NCBI GenBank assembly: GCA_025655595.1
Contig: JAHXIO010000004.1
Location: 20,932 to 84,931, forward strand
Source: Candidatus Thiodiazotropha sp. (ex Monitilora ramsayi)
Lineage (GTDB): Bacteria > Pseudomonadota > Gammaproteobacteria > Chromatiales > Chromatiaceae
DNA length: 64,000 nucleotides
Direction: 5' to 3'
Shown here: piece after piece, positions 56,005 through 63,552 of the stretch
Position numbering within the stretch: the first letter of the stretch is position 1
How the letters are laid out: the number at the start of each line of letters is the position of its first letter
The notes under the pieces: generated by a model
Databases searched by the model: none
What the model was told of the DNA's origin: nothing
The model's input: the letters and a program-made list of their open reading frames with translations, nothing else
Made by a program: the position numbers and the translations under genes

Positions 56005-58613
56005 TCATGAAGCAGGAGCGCATCCTCTCGATACTTTATGACCTTGCATTGGTCATTGGTGGTGCGGATCGTGTGGAGACCCTGCTGACGAAAGTACTCC
56101 AGCGGTTGGTCTTCCACACCGGTTATCCATGTGGTCTCGCATTGCAATGGAAAGCGGGAGCGTCGATCGAAGCGGGGTATCGCCAGGCGCTGTTGCAGGT
56201 GTGTGTCGGTGATCATCGACTGATTTCATCTGTTGGTGAAAGTCTCTCGGTTCCGGAATGGATGGCGTCGGAAGAGGCTGCTGAAATCACTGTGGATCGT
56301 CTACTGAATCTGCCTCTCAAGCAGGACTTCTACAGGAGTGCCCTAATACTACCCGTACCCGGCTATGGGGTTGTGTTGCTGTTGACGCCGGTGACACAGC
56401 GTTCGGAGGCACCGCTGACTGAAATATTCAAACCGGTATTGGCGAACCTGGCCAAGACGATCGTGTTGTGTGAGCGCAATGAGGTCTATACCCGGGATCT
56501 GATCGCGGATCGGGACGCCGCCAGGTACGCCAACGAGAGATTCCGTCGCGCCATGGACAGCACCCAGGATGCCATCTACCTGATCGATCCGGAGACGATG
56601 GGGTTTATCGATTTCAATCGGCAGGCATCAGAAGGCTTGGGTTACACTGCGGAGGAGCTCTCCCGGCTGCACGCGCAGGATCTCAAGGTCGATGTGAGCG
56701 GGGAGCGCCTGCAGGATCTCTTCAAACGGACGATTCGGGAAGGGCAGACGCAGATCCTCGGTTCGCACCATCGGAGAAAAGACGGTTCCGCCTTTCCCGT
56801 CGAGATCCATATAGATGCCTTGGAACAGGCGGGAAGCGATCCGGTCATCATCACCGTGGCCAGGGATATCCAGGAGAGAAAGGTCTACGAGAAGGCCCTG
56901 TTCGAAGAGAAGGAGCGAGCGCTGGTCACCCTGCAGTCGATCGGTGATGCGGTCATTACCACCGACAGGGACGGCATCATCACCTATATGAATCCGGTGG
57001 CGGAGGAGTTGACCGGCTACCGTGGTGAAGAGGTGGTAGGCGAGTCGCTGGAAAAGGCGTTTCATGTGATCGACGAGATCAGCAGGACGCCCGTGACCAA
57101 CCCTGCCGATGCCTGCCTCTCCCGTAGTGAAGTGGTCTCTCTGGCCCATCACAGTCTGCTCATCTCCCGTGACGGCCGGGAGATCGCCATCGAGGACTCG
57201 GCGGCGCCTATCCGCCAGCAGGATGGCACCGTCATCGGTGTGGTGATCGTCTTCCACGACGTCTCCCGCGCCCGGGAGCTGGCGCATAAGCTCTCCTGGC
57301 AGGCGACCCATGACAGCATGACCGGTCTGATCAATCGTGCTGAATTCGAGCGGCGTCTGCGCCAGGCGCTCGAACAGGCTCAGGAAGATCGGGTTCAGCA
57401 TGTACTGCTCTATATCGATCTCGACCAATTCAAGATCGTCAACGACACCTGCGGTCATGTGGCCGGAGATGAGCTCCTGAAACAGCTTGCGGTGCTGATG
57501 AGAGAACTGGTGCGTGAGAGCGACACTCTGGCGCGGCTCGGCGGCGATGAGTTTGGGGTTTTGCTCTCCAATTGCGACAGGGAACACGCCCTGCTCGTGG
57601 CCAATCTGCTGCGGGAGAGAATCAGGGAGCATCGGTTCGTTTGGCAGGAGCGGGTATTCGAAGTGGGAGCAAGTATCGGTATCGCAGAGATCAACGATCA
57701 CGCCAGTGAAATCTCCCAGGTCCTCAGTCAGGCGGACATGGCCTGCTATGCAGCGAAAGACGATGGCCGAAACCGCGTTCACGTCTTCGAACTGACCGAC
57801 GATGATCTGATGCGGCGTCACAGCGAGATGCTCTGGGTGTCGAAAATCACCGAGGCCATGGAGTCAACGCGATTTGTGCTCTATTGGCAGGCCATCGAGT
57901 CACTGCACGATGCGGACAGCACGACATGGTATGAAGTGTTGTTGCGGATGCGCGACGAGCATGGCCATTTGATTCTACCGGGGACATTTATACCCGCAGC
58001 GGAACGTTACAATCTGATGCCGTCGCTGGATCGCTGGGTCATTCATCAGACCTTTTCTGTCTGCAGCGACCTCTCCCCGCAGTCGAAAGCCAATGCGCTT
58101 GAGGTATCGATCAATCTTTCCGGCGCCTCCATCAACGAGGAGAGCACCAGTGACTATATTCTTGAACAGCTGCGGGCCAATGATATCGATCCGGGACAGA
58201 TCTGTTTTGAGATCACCGAGACCGCAGCCATATCGAATCTGACCCGGGCCTATCGTCTGATACACGATCTGAAAGCCAAGGGATTCCGCTTCGCACTCGA
58301 TGATTTCGGTTCGGGGGTCAGCTCGTTCACCTACCTGAAAAACCTGCCGGTCGACTATCTGAAGATCGACGGCAGCTTCGTCAAAGACATGCTGTCGGAT
58401 CCGGTGGACGACACCATGGTGGATATGATCAATCAGCTCGGCCATGTGATGGGATTGGAGACTGTGGCCGAATATGTCGAGAGTGAAGATATCGTCGCGA
58501 GACTCAAGGCCATCGGTATCGATTACGGCCAGGGTTTTGTACTGCACAAGCCGCAGGCCACGCAGGCACTGGTCGATTCAGGTGTCTTTTCGTTACCTTC
58601 AGAAAAGGTATGA
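56001..58613 (+). CDS. GAF-like/PAS/PAS/GGDEF/EAL c-di-GMP enzyme
   Basis: An 870-residue cytoplasmic protein. A GAF-like N-terminus (about 1-165), two PAS domains (about 175-300 and 305-430), a GGDEF domain with an intact LARLGGDEFGVLLS, and an EAL domain with EVLLRM as the EAL variant and DDFGSGVSSFTYLKNLPVDYLKIDG. Both output sites look intact, so it may make and break c-di-GMP, with the FIST partner deciding which prevails. The gene is translationally coupled to FIST. Confidence 0.9.
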   Translation: MIMKQERILSILYDLALVIGGADRVETLLTKVLQRLVFHTGYPCGLALQWKAGASIEAGYRQALLQVCVGDHRLISSVGESLSVPEWMASEEAAEITVDRLLNLPLKQDFYRSALILPVPGYGVVLLLTPVTQRSEAPLTEIFKPVLANLAKTIVLCERNEVYTRDLIADRDAARYANERFRRAMDSTQDAIYLIDPETMGFIDFNRQASEGLGYTAEELSRLHAQDLKVDVSGERLQDLFKRTIREGQTQILGSHHRRKDGSAFPVEIHIDALEQAGSDPVIITVARDIQERKVYEKALFEEKERALVTLQSIGDAVITTDRDGIITYMNPVAEELTGYRGEEVVGESLEKAFHVIDEISRTPVTNPADACLSRSEVVSLAHHSLLISRDGREIAIEDSAAPIRQQDGTVIGVVIVFHDVSRARELAHKLSWQATHDSMTGLINRAEFERRLRQALEQAQEDRVQHVLLYIDLDQFKIVNDTCGHVAGDELLKQLAVLMRELVRESDTLARLGGDEFGVLLSNCDREHALLVANLLRERIREHRFVWQERVFEVGASIGIAEINDHASEISQVLSQADMACYAAKDDGRNRVHVFELTDDDLMRRHSEMLWVSKITEAMESTRFVLYWQAIESLHDADSTTWYEVLLRMRDEHGHLILPGTFIPAAERYNLMPSLDRWVIHQTFSVCSDLSPQSKANALEVSINLSGASINEESTSDYILEQLRANDIDPGQICFEITETAAISNLTRAYRLIHDLKAKGFRFALDDFGSGVSSFTYLKNLPVDYLKIDGSFVKDMLSDPVDDTMVDMINQLGHVMGLETVAEYVESEDIVARLKAIGIDYGQGFVLHKPQATQALVDSGVFSLPSEKV

Positions 58614-58814
58614 AGCAGATGCTGGGTAACAACTAACGACCTTCACCAGCGGTTACCTGCTAAAGGCAGAAGTGACAGTTTCAGCCGAGTCTGCCAGTAG
58701 GGATAAAATCCTTACCTCACACTTCGATCTTTTCAATAACAGCGTGCTGTCAGTCGTTATCCATAATTGTTGATTTCTTTGGACAATGGCTGAAAAAGTG
58801 CCAAACTTCGCCGC

Positions 58815-59735
58815 ATGAGCCAATCCCAATCTTTTCTCTCCCTGCCCAACGCCCCGGTTGAATCCGCCGATGCGCTGATCCTGCCGGTACCCTATGAACG
58901 GACCGTCACCTACAAACCGGGCACCCGACAGGGGCCCGCTGCGATACTCGCGGCCAGTGACCAGTTGGAGTTCTACGAAGAGGATGCGGGGTGGTGCCCG
59001 ACCGAGTATCTCAAGCTGGCGGTGCTGCCTTCGGTGGACGTGGATTTTCTCTCCGAACAGGCCTTTCACGATCACCTCCACGAGCATGTGAAAAAGCTAC
59101 CCGGTGACAATCTTCTGATCGCCCTGGGCGGTGAACACTCGGTGACCCCGGAGATGGTCTTTGCCCGTATGCCGCAGGGCGGCACCGTGGTGCAGATCGA
59201 TGCCCACGCGGACCTTCGTCCCGCCTACCATGGTTCAATCTATAATCACGCCTGCCCGATGAACCGTATCAGACAACGGGAGTATGAGCTGATACAGATC
59301 GGTATCCGTTCCTTGCACGCCAATGAGGCGGAGTTGATCGCCCAGGATAAGGCCATCACCACCTATTTCGATCGCACTCTGCAGCGGCCGGCGATCTGGG
59401 AGCGCATGATTCAACAACTGGCGTCGCTGCAGGGCCCTGTCTGGCTGACCATCGATATGGACGGTTTCGATCCTGCGTTGATCGCGGGTGTGGGAACCCC
59501 CCAGCCTGGCGGACTCAGTTGGCACCAGGGGGTCGAGATCATCGAGACCCTGATGGGTAATGAGGATATCGATATCTGTGGCGTGGATATCCTGGAGCTG
59601 GTACCGGAGCCGAGTCGTGTCAGCGACATGATGGGTGCCAAACTCGTACAGAAGTGCCTCTCCTTCTGGGGCAAGGCACGGGGCTTCCACAAGGGTGCCG
59701 CCAACGGATCTCAAATCGGCGTAGACGATGAGTGA
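58815..59735 (+). CDS. speB: Agmatinase
   Basis: A 306-residue Mn-dependent ureohydrolase that converts agmatine to putrescine and urea. Metal ligands are visible in GGEHSVTPEM, in IDAHADLRPAYHG and in DMDGFDPALIAGVGTPQPGG. Directly overlapping its stop is the start of speA, which should make agmatine, but that gene is a stub here. Confidence 0.95.
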   Translation: MSQSQSFLSLPNAPVESADALILPVPYERTVTYKPGTRQGPAAILAASDQLEFYEEDAGWCPTEYLKLAVLPSVDVDFLSEQAFHDHLHEHVKKLPGDNLLIALGGEHSVTPEMVFARMPQGGTVVQIDAHADLRPAYHGSIYNHACPMNRIRQREYELIQIGIRSLHANEAELIAQDKAITTYFDRTLQRPAIWERMIQQLASLQGPVWLTIDMDGFDPALIAGVGTPQPGGLSWHQGVEIIETLMGNEDIDICGVDILELVPEPSRVSDMMGAKLVQKCLSFWGKARGFHKGAANGSQIGVDDE

Positions 59736-59913
59736 CCGATTGGGGTGTTGCTCAATCGGCAAGCCTCTACCAGGTGGAGAGCTGGGGCCGCGGCTATTTT
59801 ACCGTCAATGATCAGGGCTATGTGGTCGCGCTGGCGGACGGCAAAATAGTATCGATCTGAAGCTGTTGTGCGACGAATTGGCAGAGCACAATTTACGGCC
59901 GCCGCTGCTGCTC
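59732..59913 (+). pseudogene. speA: Truncated, frameshifted arginine decarboxylase (speA) stub
   Basis: GTG at 59732 overlaps the speB stop and opens TDWGVAQSASLYQVESWGRGYFTVNDQGYVVALADGK, which matches the N-terminus of biosynthetic arginine decarboxylase. That frame stops at 59858-59860. One base out of frame from 59851 the homology resumes as IDLKLLCDELAEHNLRPPLLL, ending at 59913 where the family normally continues RFSDIL. So a one-base change and a truncation coincide. The rest of the normal approximately 630-residue protein is absent. The repeat array begins immediately after. Confidence 0.8.
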
Positions 59914-59924
59914 AATTGATCGCT

Positions 59925-60323
59925 TATGAGTTGAAACATCCCGTTAATGACTGAAAAAGAGTCGGCGGTGATGTTGAATGATCCGATATTGATTAAAAAA
60001 GAGTCAATGATGAGTTGAAATATCTCGCCGCTGATTCAATATGACTCGATGATGATTCGAAACGACTTGGCGTTGACTATGAAGAGAATCAAGCATGACT
60101 TGAAACAACTCGCCATTGACTAAAAAAGAGTCAACAACGACTCAAAACAACCCAACGCTGACACAAAAAACCTGGGCATGACAAAAAAAGAGTCAACGTT
60201 GAGTCTGAGAAACCCTCCGATGGCTAAAAATTAGTCACCACTGACTAAAATTCAATCAGTCATGACTTCCTGTAAGTATCCACAGAGTCAATTTTCTTCG
60301 TCAGCGATAAAAAATGAGTCTAT
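59925..60323. repeat. Array of about 19 degenerate 21-bp units
   Basis: Units start at 59925, 59946, 59967, 59988, 60009, 60030, 60051, 60072, 60094, 60115, 60136, 60157, 60178, 60198, 60219, 60240, 60261, 60282 and 60303. The core is roughly GAC-TNA-AAA-NGA-GTC; many units keep an A-tract followed by GAGTC. The register holds over nearly 400 bases with only one-base shifts at two places. Read in codons it gives a heptad x-D-(L/S/stop)-K-R-(L/V)-x with stops recurring at the third position, so it is not an open gene. Twelve GANTC sites fall at roughly 21- or 42-base steps. Confidence 0.75.
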
Positions 60324-60603
60324 GGCTGTTAAAGAACGTCCTTAAACGATCTTCTTGGCTTCATAAAAGTTTATACGATGAGAATCATTCCTGTTATGCC
60401 GTCAGTCGATAGGAAATAGAGTGACAAATACAACTCATGTAGGAAAATACCTACAGACAACCGTCAATCGATCTGGCATCTTTTTAAGTCGCAAAGAAAA
60501 ATCTGCAGAAAATCAGAAGTATGGAGAACTTTGAGTGACTAACATCTCAGTGTTCCAACAACAGATAGTTGTGAGAGAAGTGAGAACTTTTTGCAAGATA
60601 TCG
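60324..60603. other. Non-coding stretch between repeat array and cassette array
   Basis: About 280 bases with no recognised gene. It contains a 6-bp dyad, TGTAGG-N6-CCTACA (60438-60455), a second CCTGTTATGC at about 60390-60399 like that at the cassette boundary, and one possible 37-codon frame with GTG start at 60421 and AGGA upstream, without known similarity. An integrase would be expected about here in a chromosomal integron but no trace of one is seen. Confidence 0.4.
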
Positions 60604-60665
60604 CAATATCAGTGCGCGCTATATATTCCAATATCAGTGCGCGCAAGATAATCACCTGTTATGCG
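60604..60665. other. attI-like site: paired direct repeats and recombination box
   Basis: Two perfect 16-base direct repeats CAATATCAGTGCGCGC (60604-60619 and 60629-60644), 25 bases apart, lie just before the core box GTTATGCG (60658-60665). Class 1 attI has two integrase-binding direct repeats and a simple site with GTT in similar order. There is no R'' partner upstream, so this is not a complete attC. The crossover would be after G60658. Confidence 0.5.
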
Positions 60666-60680
60666 AAAAGGGAAACGTAG

Positions 60681-61058
60681 ATGAGCCCTAAGTTCTATTC
60701 TTCTTTAGGTAACAAATATAATTCTAAAAAGTTCATTCTGTGGCTTGTTACATTCGTTTCTTTGTTTGTCGTTACAGGTACAACTGTCTTTTCTGAGAAA
60801 ATAAATACAATAATTCCATTTCAAGTGCCATTTGGAATCGCTTTACTAATACTAATTCTGGCATGGGGAATACTTTTAGCTGTTTATTGGTACGGTCCAG
60901 AAGGGAGGCTAGAACCTAGAAAAATAGCATCGCATGAAGGAGTTAAGCGAAAGTTTGTTGGTTTTATGTCATGGTATGGTTCATTATTCCTTACATTATG
61001 GTTCCTGTCAGGAATTACCATCCTACCGTGGTTTCTTATAGTGCAGGCGCAAAGTTGA
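60681..61058 (+). CDS. Cassette 1: three-TM membrane protein of unknown function
   Basis: A 125-residue protein with three hydrophobic segments (about 18-37, 49-70 and 97-121) and a basic loop (PRKIASHEGVKRK) between the second and third. It has AAGGGA seven bases before the ATG and ends ten bases before its attC. I know no family. Probably an inner-membrane protein. Confidence 0.65.
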   Translation: MSPKFYSSLGNKYNSKKFILWLVTFVSLFVVTGTTVFSEKINTIIPFQVPFGIALLILILAWGILLAVYWYGPEGRLEPRKIASHEGVKRKFVGFMSWYGSLFLTLWFLSGITILPWFLIVQAQS

Positions 61059-61067
61059 AGGCTGTTG

Positions 61068-61132
61068 CGCATAACCAAGGGCTACAGCGGATGCTCGCTG
61101 TCGCTCGCCCCTCTGATCCCAGCCGTTATGTG
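61068..61132 (+). other. attC site 1
   Basis: R'' CGCATAAC (61068-61075) and R' GTTATGTG (61125-61132) bracket imperfect inverted repeats with TCGCTGTCGCTCGC. R'' complements its own cassette head at 60658. Confidence 0.9.
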
Positions 61133-61520
61133 TAAAAACGTATTAACGACACTAGGTATGATAACGCTGCTAACCGCAGGGTGTTCTGGCGTTCCAGTGG
61201 AACCTGAACAAGAGAATTATTCAATTAGTTTGTCCGAATTTAAGGCTAAAGAATACATACTATCTGGGCCTGAAGAAATTGAGGATATAGAGAACGAGCA
61301 CTATGAAATAGTTAAGAAATCTAATACGTCGTGCCCAAAGCTACCATTTGGCTGCCGACAAGAAGATTGGGAGAAGTTTAAAAGTATGGTGAGAGAAAAT
61401 GATGAAGTAGTTCATTTCAGTTCACCACCTGAGCACTGGGCAGCATTATATGGAAGGGCTGGTTACGCGATTATTCGCGGCGATAAAGTGGTGGATGTAT
61501 TTATTATCTTGGTAAATTAA
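61128..61520 (+). CDS. Cassette 2: putative lipoprotein
   Basis: A 130-residue protein with signal peptide and lipobox LLTAGC (Cys about residue 18); residue +2 is Ser, which fits outer-membrane sorting. The rest is acidic and contains RAGYAIIRGDKVVDVFIILVN at the C-terminus. The ATG lies inside the attC R' box (61128 within GTTATG), so it is leaderless-like with no ribosome-binding site. Function unknown. Confidence 0.75.
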   Translation: MCKNVLTTLGMITLLTAGCSGVPVEPEQENYSISLSEFKAKEYILSGPEEIEDIENEHYEIVKKSNTSCPKLPFGCRQEDWEKFKSMVRENDEVVHFSSPPEHWAALYGRAGYAIIRGDKVVDVFIILVN

Positions 61521-61584
61521 CACATAACAAGCCAAGCCAGCCGACGCGCAAAAAGCGCGCTCGGCTGCTCTAAAACGTTATGTG
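61521..61584 (+). other. attC site 2
   Basis: R'' CACATAAC (61521-61528), R' GTTATGTG (61577-61584). The central stem has the arms CCGACGCGC and GCGCGCTCGG around AAAAA. A 64-base attC. Confidence 0.92.
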
Positions 61585-61667
61585 AAAAACAAATTTCAAG
61601 AACTATTTTCGTAATGGTGATATCGGAAATAGGATTTTATTATTCACCACAACATGAAGAACACAAT

Positions 61668-61874
61668 ATGAGTAAAGGTACAGTTAAGTGGTTTAGTGCA
61701 GATAAAGGCTTCGGGTTCATTACCCCAGAAGATGGCAGTAAAGATCTCTTTGTTCATCATTCGGAAATTCAAGTGGGTGGTGGGTATGCAACACTGAATG
61801 ATGGTCAGGCCGTTGAATTTGAAGTTGGTCAAGGCCAAAAAGGCCCATGTGCAAACAATGTTCGTCCGTTGTAA
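61668..61874 (+). CDS. Cassette 3: cold-shock domain protein
   Basis: A 68-residue CspA-type OB-fold nucleic-acid-binding protein. RNP1 is KGFGFI, RNP2 is [26 protein letters not shown] is typical. The start at 61668 gives the family N-terminus MSKGTVKWF. It is the only cassette gene with a known fold. It is likely an RNA chaperone; selective value as a mobile cassette is unknown. Confidence 0.93.
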   Translation: MSKGTVKWFSADKGFGFITPEDGSKDLFVHHSEIQVGGGYATLNDGQAVEFEVGQGQKGPCANNVRPL

Positions 61875-61889
61875 TTCTTAGAGGGTAAG

Positions 61890-61952
61890 CACATAACCAG
61901 GCCGTCAATGGGACGCGCAAAAAGCGCGCTCCCATTACGGCAGCGTTAGGGG
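61890..61952 (+). other. attC site 3
   Basis: R'' CACATAAC (61890-61897), R' GTTAGGGG (61945-61952). Stem: GCCGTCAATGGGA and TCCCATTACGGC with a mismatch, around the same CGCGCAAAAAGCGCG apex as attC 2. Confidence 0.92.
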
Positions 61953-61953
61953 T

Positions 61954-62490
61954 ATGAAAAGTCATATGGACAGCAAGGCGAATCCTCAGGCTCAGTGCCA
62001 CTGTCAAGCCTATGGTGATTTACTGTTAAATATTGAGTCTATTGAGAAGCGCATGCTGGAATTCAAGGACATGCGTAGACATTTAAAACAGATTGCACAA
62101 AAGGTAGTAGAACCAGGCTGGGAGCATTATCGGCTGTATAAATGCGAAATCTGCGGGCAACTATGGCAAGGTTGTTTGTCAACTATCATTGATGATGGGT
62201 GGTATCTATTCCGTATTCCAAGCACTACTCAAAAAGCATGGAAAGAAGATCCATTTGTATGCCCTGATACCATTGTTGGTTATATAAGTGATCGAAATGA
62301 ATATCTAAGTCAGGAGTTTCAATATAAAAAGGAGAAATGTAAAACTAACGGGTGTTCTAAGCTGGCAATCGTCGGTAGTGTACACTGTGAGTTTCATCTG
62401 TTCGAAAGCCTATCAAAGGCTGGGGGGGTTCGTAAGCAACCAAAGGGGCGTTGGTTTGGTCCGTACTCTGAACAAGCTATTTACCCCTAA
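61954..62490 (+). CDS. Cassette 4: Cys-rich, probably zinc-binding protein of unknown function
   Basis: A 178-residue soluble protein. Cys/His pairs suggest zinc: CHC near residue 16, YKCEICGQLW near 64, and CKTNGCSKLAIVGSVHCEFH near 130-150. Trp- and Tyr-rich middle part. Start may be 61954 or the ATG at 61966. The stop lies inside the attC 4 R'' box. No known family was recognised. Confidence 0.7.
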   Translation: MKSHMDSKANPQAQCHCQAYGDLLLNIESIEKRMLEFKDMRRHLKQIAQKVVEPGWEHYRLYKCEICGQLWQGCLSTIIDDGWYLFRIPSTTQKAWKEDPFVCPDTIVGYISDRNEYLSQEFQYKKEKCKTNGCSKLAIVGSVHCEFHLFESLSKAGGVRKQPKGRWFGPYSEQAIYP

Positions 62491-62559
62491 CCAGTTGGTC
62501 AAGTTCGTTCGCTATCGCTCACTGGGACGCTACGCGCCCCTTACCCAAATCGTTATGTG
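62484..62559 (+). other. attC site 4
   Basis: R'' CCCCTAAC (62484-62491) complements the head of its own cassette (GTTAGGGG at 61945), while R' GTTATGTG (62552-62559) belongs to the next. Longer, 76 bases, with GTTCGCTATCGCTCACTGGG between. Confidence 0.92.
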
Positions 62560-62923
62560 TAATAAAAGAGCTGCATTCTGCTTAGTGTCAACCATACTAT
62601 TGTCTGGATGCCCAGTATTTGAAGAGAACAAGAATCCAGACGCAAGACATCAATTGGAAGATTTATTAACAGCTGGAATGAGAAAGGAACAGTTCTATGA
62701 GGTTTTACAGAACGTAGTCCAGGAGCCGATTATTAATGAATTCAATTGTGTTGAGATTTCGAGTAATGAGAATTGTCTAGGTCATAGCATTGTTTTAGGT
62801 TCCTTTGTTGATGGCAAGCCTACTTGGAACTGTGGCAGGCTGGAGGTACAGCTAGAGGCGTATTTTGATAAAAATGAGAACTTAGTCTCGTACAAAATGA
62901 AAAGAGGTATGCATTGTCCTTAA
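62555..62923 (+). CDS. Cassette 5: putative lipoprotein
   Basis: A 122-residue protein with lipobox ILLSGC (Cys about residue 19), then four more Cys (EFNCVEIS, NENCLGHS, WNCGRLE, MHCP) that may form disulfides in the periplasm. The ATG at 62555 is inside the attC R' box, without a ribosome-binding site. Upstream in-frame codons run through attC 4 and are unlikely to be used. Function unknown. Confidence 0.75.
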   Translation: MCNKRAAFCLVSTILLSGCPVFEENKNPDARHQLEDLLTAGMRKEQFYEVLQNVVQEPIINEFNCVEISSNENCLGHSIVLGSFVDGKPTWNCGRLEVQLEAYFDKNENLVSYKMKRGMHCP

Positions 62924-62925
62924 TG

Positions 62926-63002
62926 CACATAACAATTAATTCAACAAGGAGCGCTTTCGTCACTAGTGCTCCTTAGTCGCCCTGTTAATTTGGCGTTATG
63001 AC
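62926..63002 (+). other. attC site 5
   Basis: R'' CACATAAC (62926-62933), R' GTTATGAC (62995-63002); central stem AAGGAGC / GCTCCTT. 77 bases. Confidence 0.9.
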
Positions 63003-63552
63003 TAAAAGAATAACCAGAGGGAAAACAACATTGATACCGAGTAAGCAGCAATGGAAAAGCTGGACATTACCATCAAGGCTTACTGCTATCGGGACATTGG
63101 TTGGCATCCTTGGATTTTCGATGTATTTGATAGAAAAAGGGTATGGCATTTCACAGATGCTTAACCATTCAACGCAAGTCATAGAGGATGTAATCCTCGT
63201 CGTTGAAGTAAGCAACGAACGAAAGGAAGATGTTGTTCTATATAAACGAGGTGAAGTCTTTTATTGGCATCCTGGAGCCGGAGCGTATCACGAGGTATAT
63301 ACATTCGAGATCACACATTCAGAGGCAGAGCACAAGAACAATGGCGTGCTTATTCCTGCGAATTCTAGTCTAAAAGCTACAGTAAAGTTGTTGCCAACAT
63401 CGGTTGCAAGGCGATACTTAGATCAGGGACATATGGATATTAGCCTTTATTTTAAAGGAGATGGTTTTGCCAAATTTAGTCCTAATGTGACTTATACAAA
63501 GGAGAACCTTAATGGGTTCTATATCCCAATTAAAATTGAAAAAAAGTCATAA
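62998..63552 (+). CDS. Cassette 6: single-pass membrane protein with extracytoplasmic domain
   Basis: A 184-residue protein with one hydrophobic segment (about 29-46, LTAIGTLVGILGFSMYLI) and a Lys/Arg-rich N-terminus, then a beta-rich domain with SERKEDVVLYKRGEVFYWHPGAGAY-like strands. Start codon lies in the attC 5 R' box and the stop in the attC 6 R'' box, so the gene fills its cassette. Topology suggests a periplasmic domain. No known family recognised. Confidence 0.7.
   Translation: MTKRITRGKTTLIPSKQQWKSWTLPSRLTAIGTLVGILGFSMYLIEKGYGISQMLNHSTQVIEDVILVVEVSNERKEDVVLYKRGEVFYWHPGAGAYHEVYTFEITHSEAEHKNNGVLIPANSSLKATVKLLPTSVARRYLDQGHMDISLYFKGDGFAKFSPNVTYTKENLNGFYIPIKIEKKS

Noticed and set aside
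56628..57821. 397-codon open frame opposite the GGDEF/EAL gene
   Set aside because: Shadow of the real gene, which has intact catalytic motifs on the plus strand.
59925..60323. CRISPR array
   Set aside because: The 21-bp units are contiguous and diverged, without unique spacers, and no cas gene is present.
60421..60534. 37-codon frame with GTG start upstream of the cassettes
   Set aside because: It has a plausible AGGA but no family, and length is within chance; kept only as a note in the region entry.
59914..60658. Integrase gene remnant
   Set aside because: No tyrosine-recombinase motifs in any frame that I could see, and no frame longer than about 40 codons.
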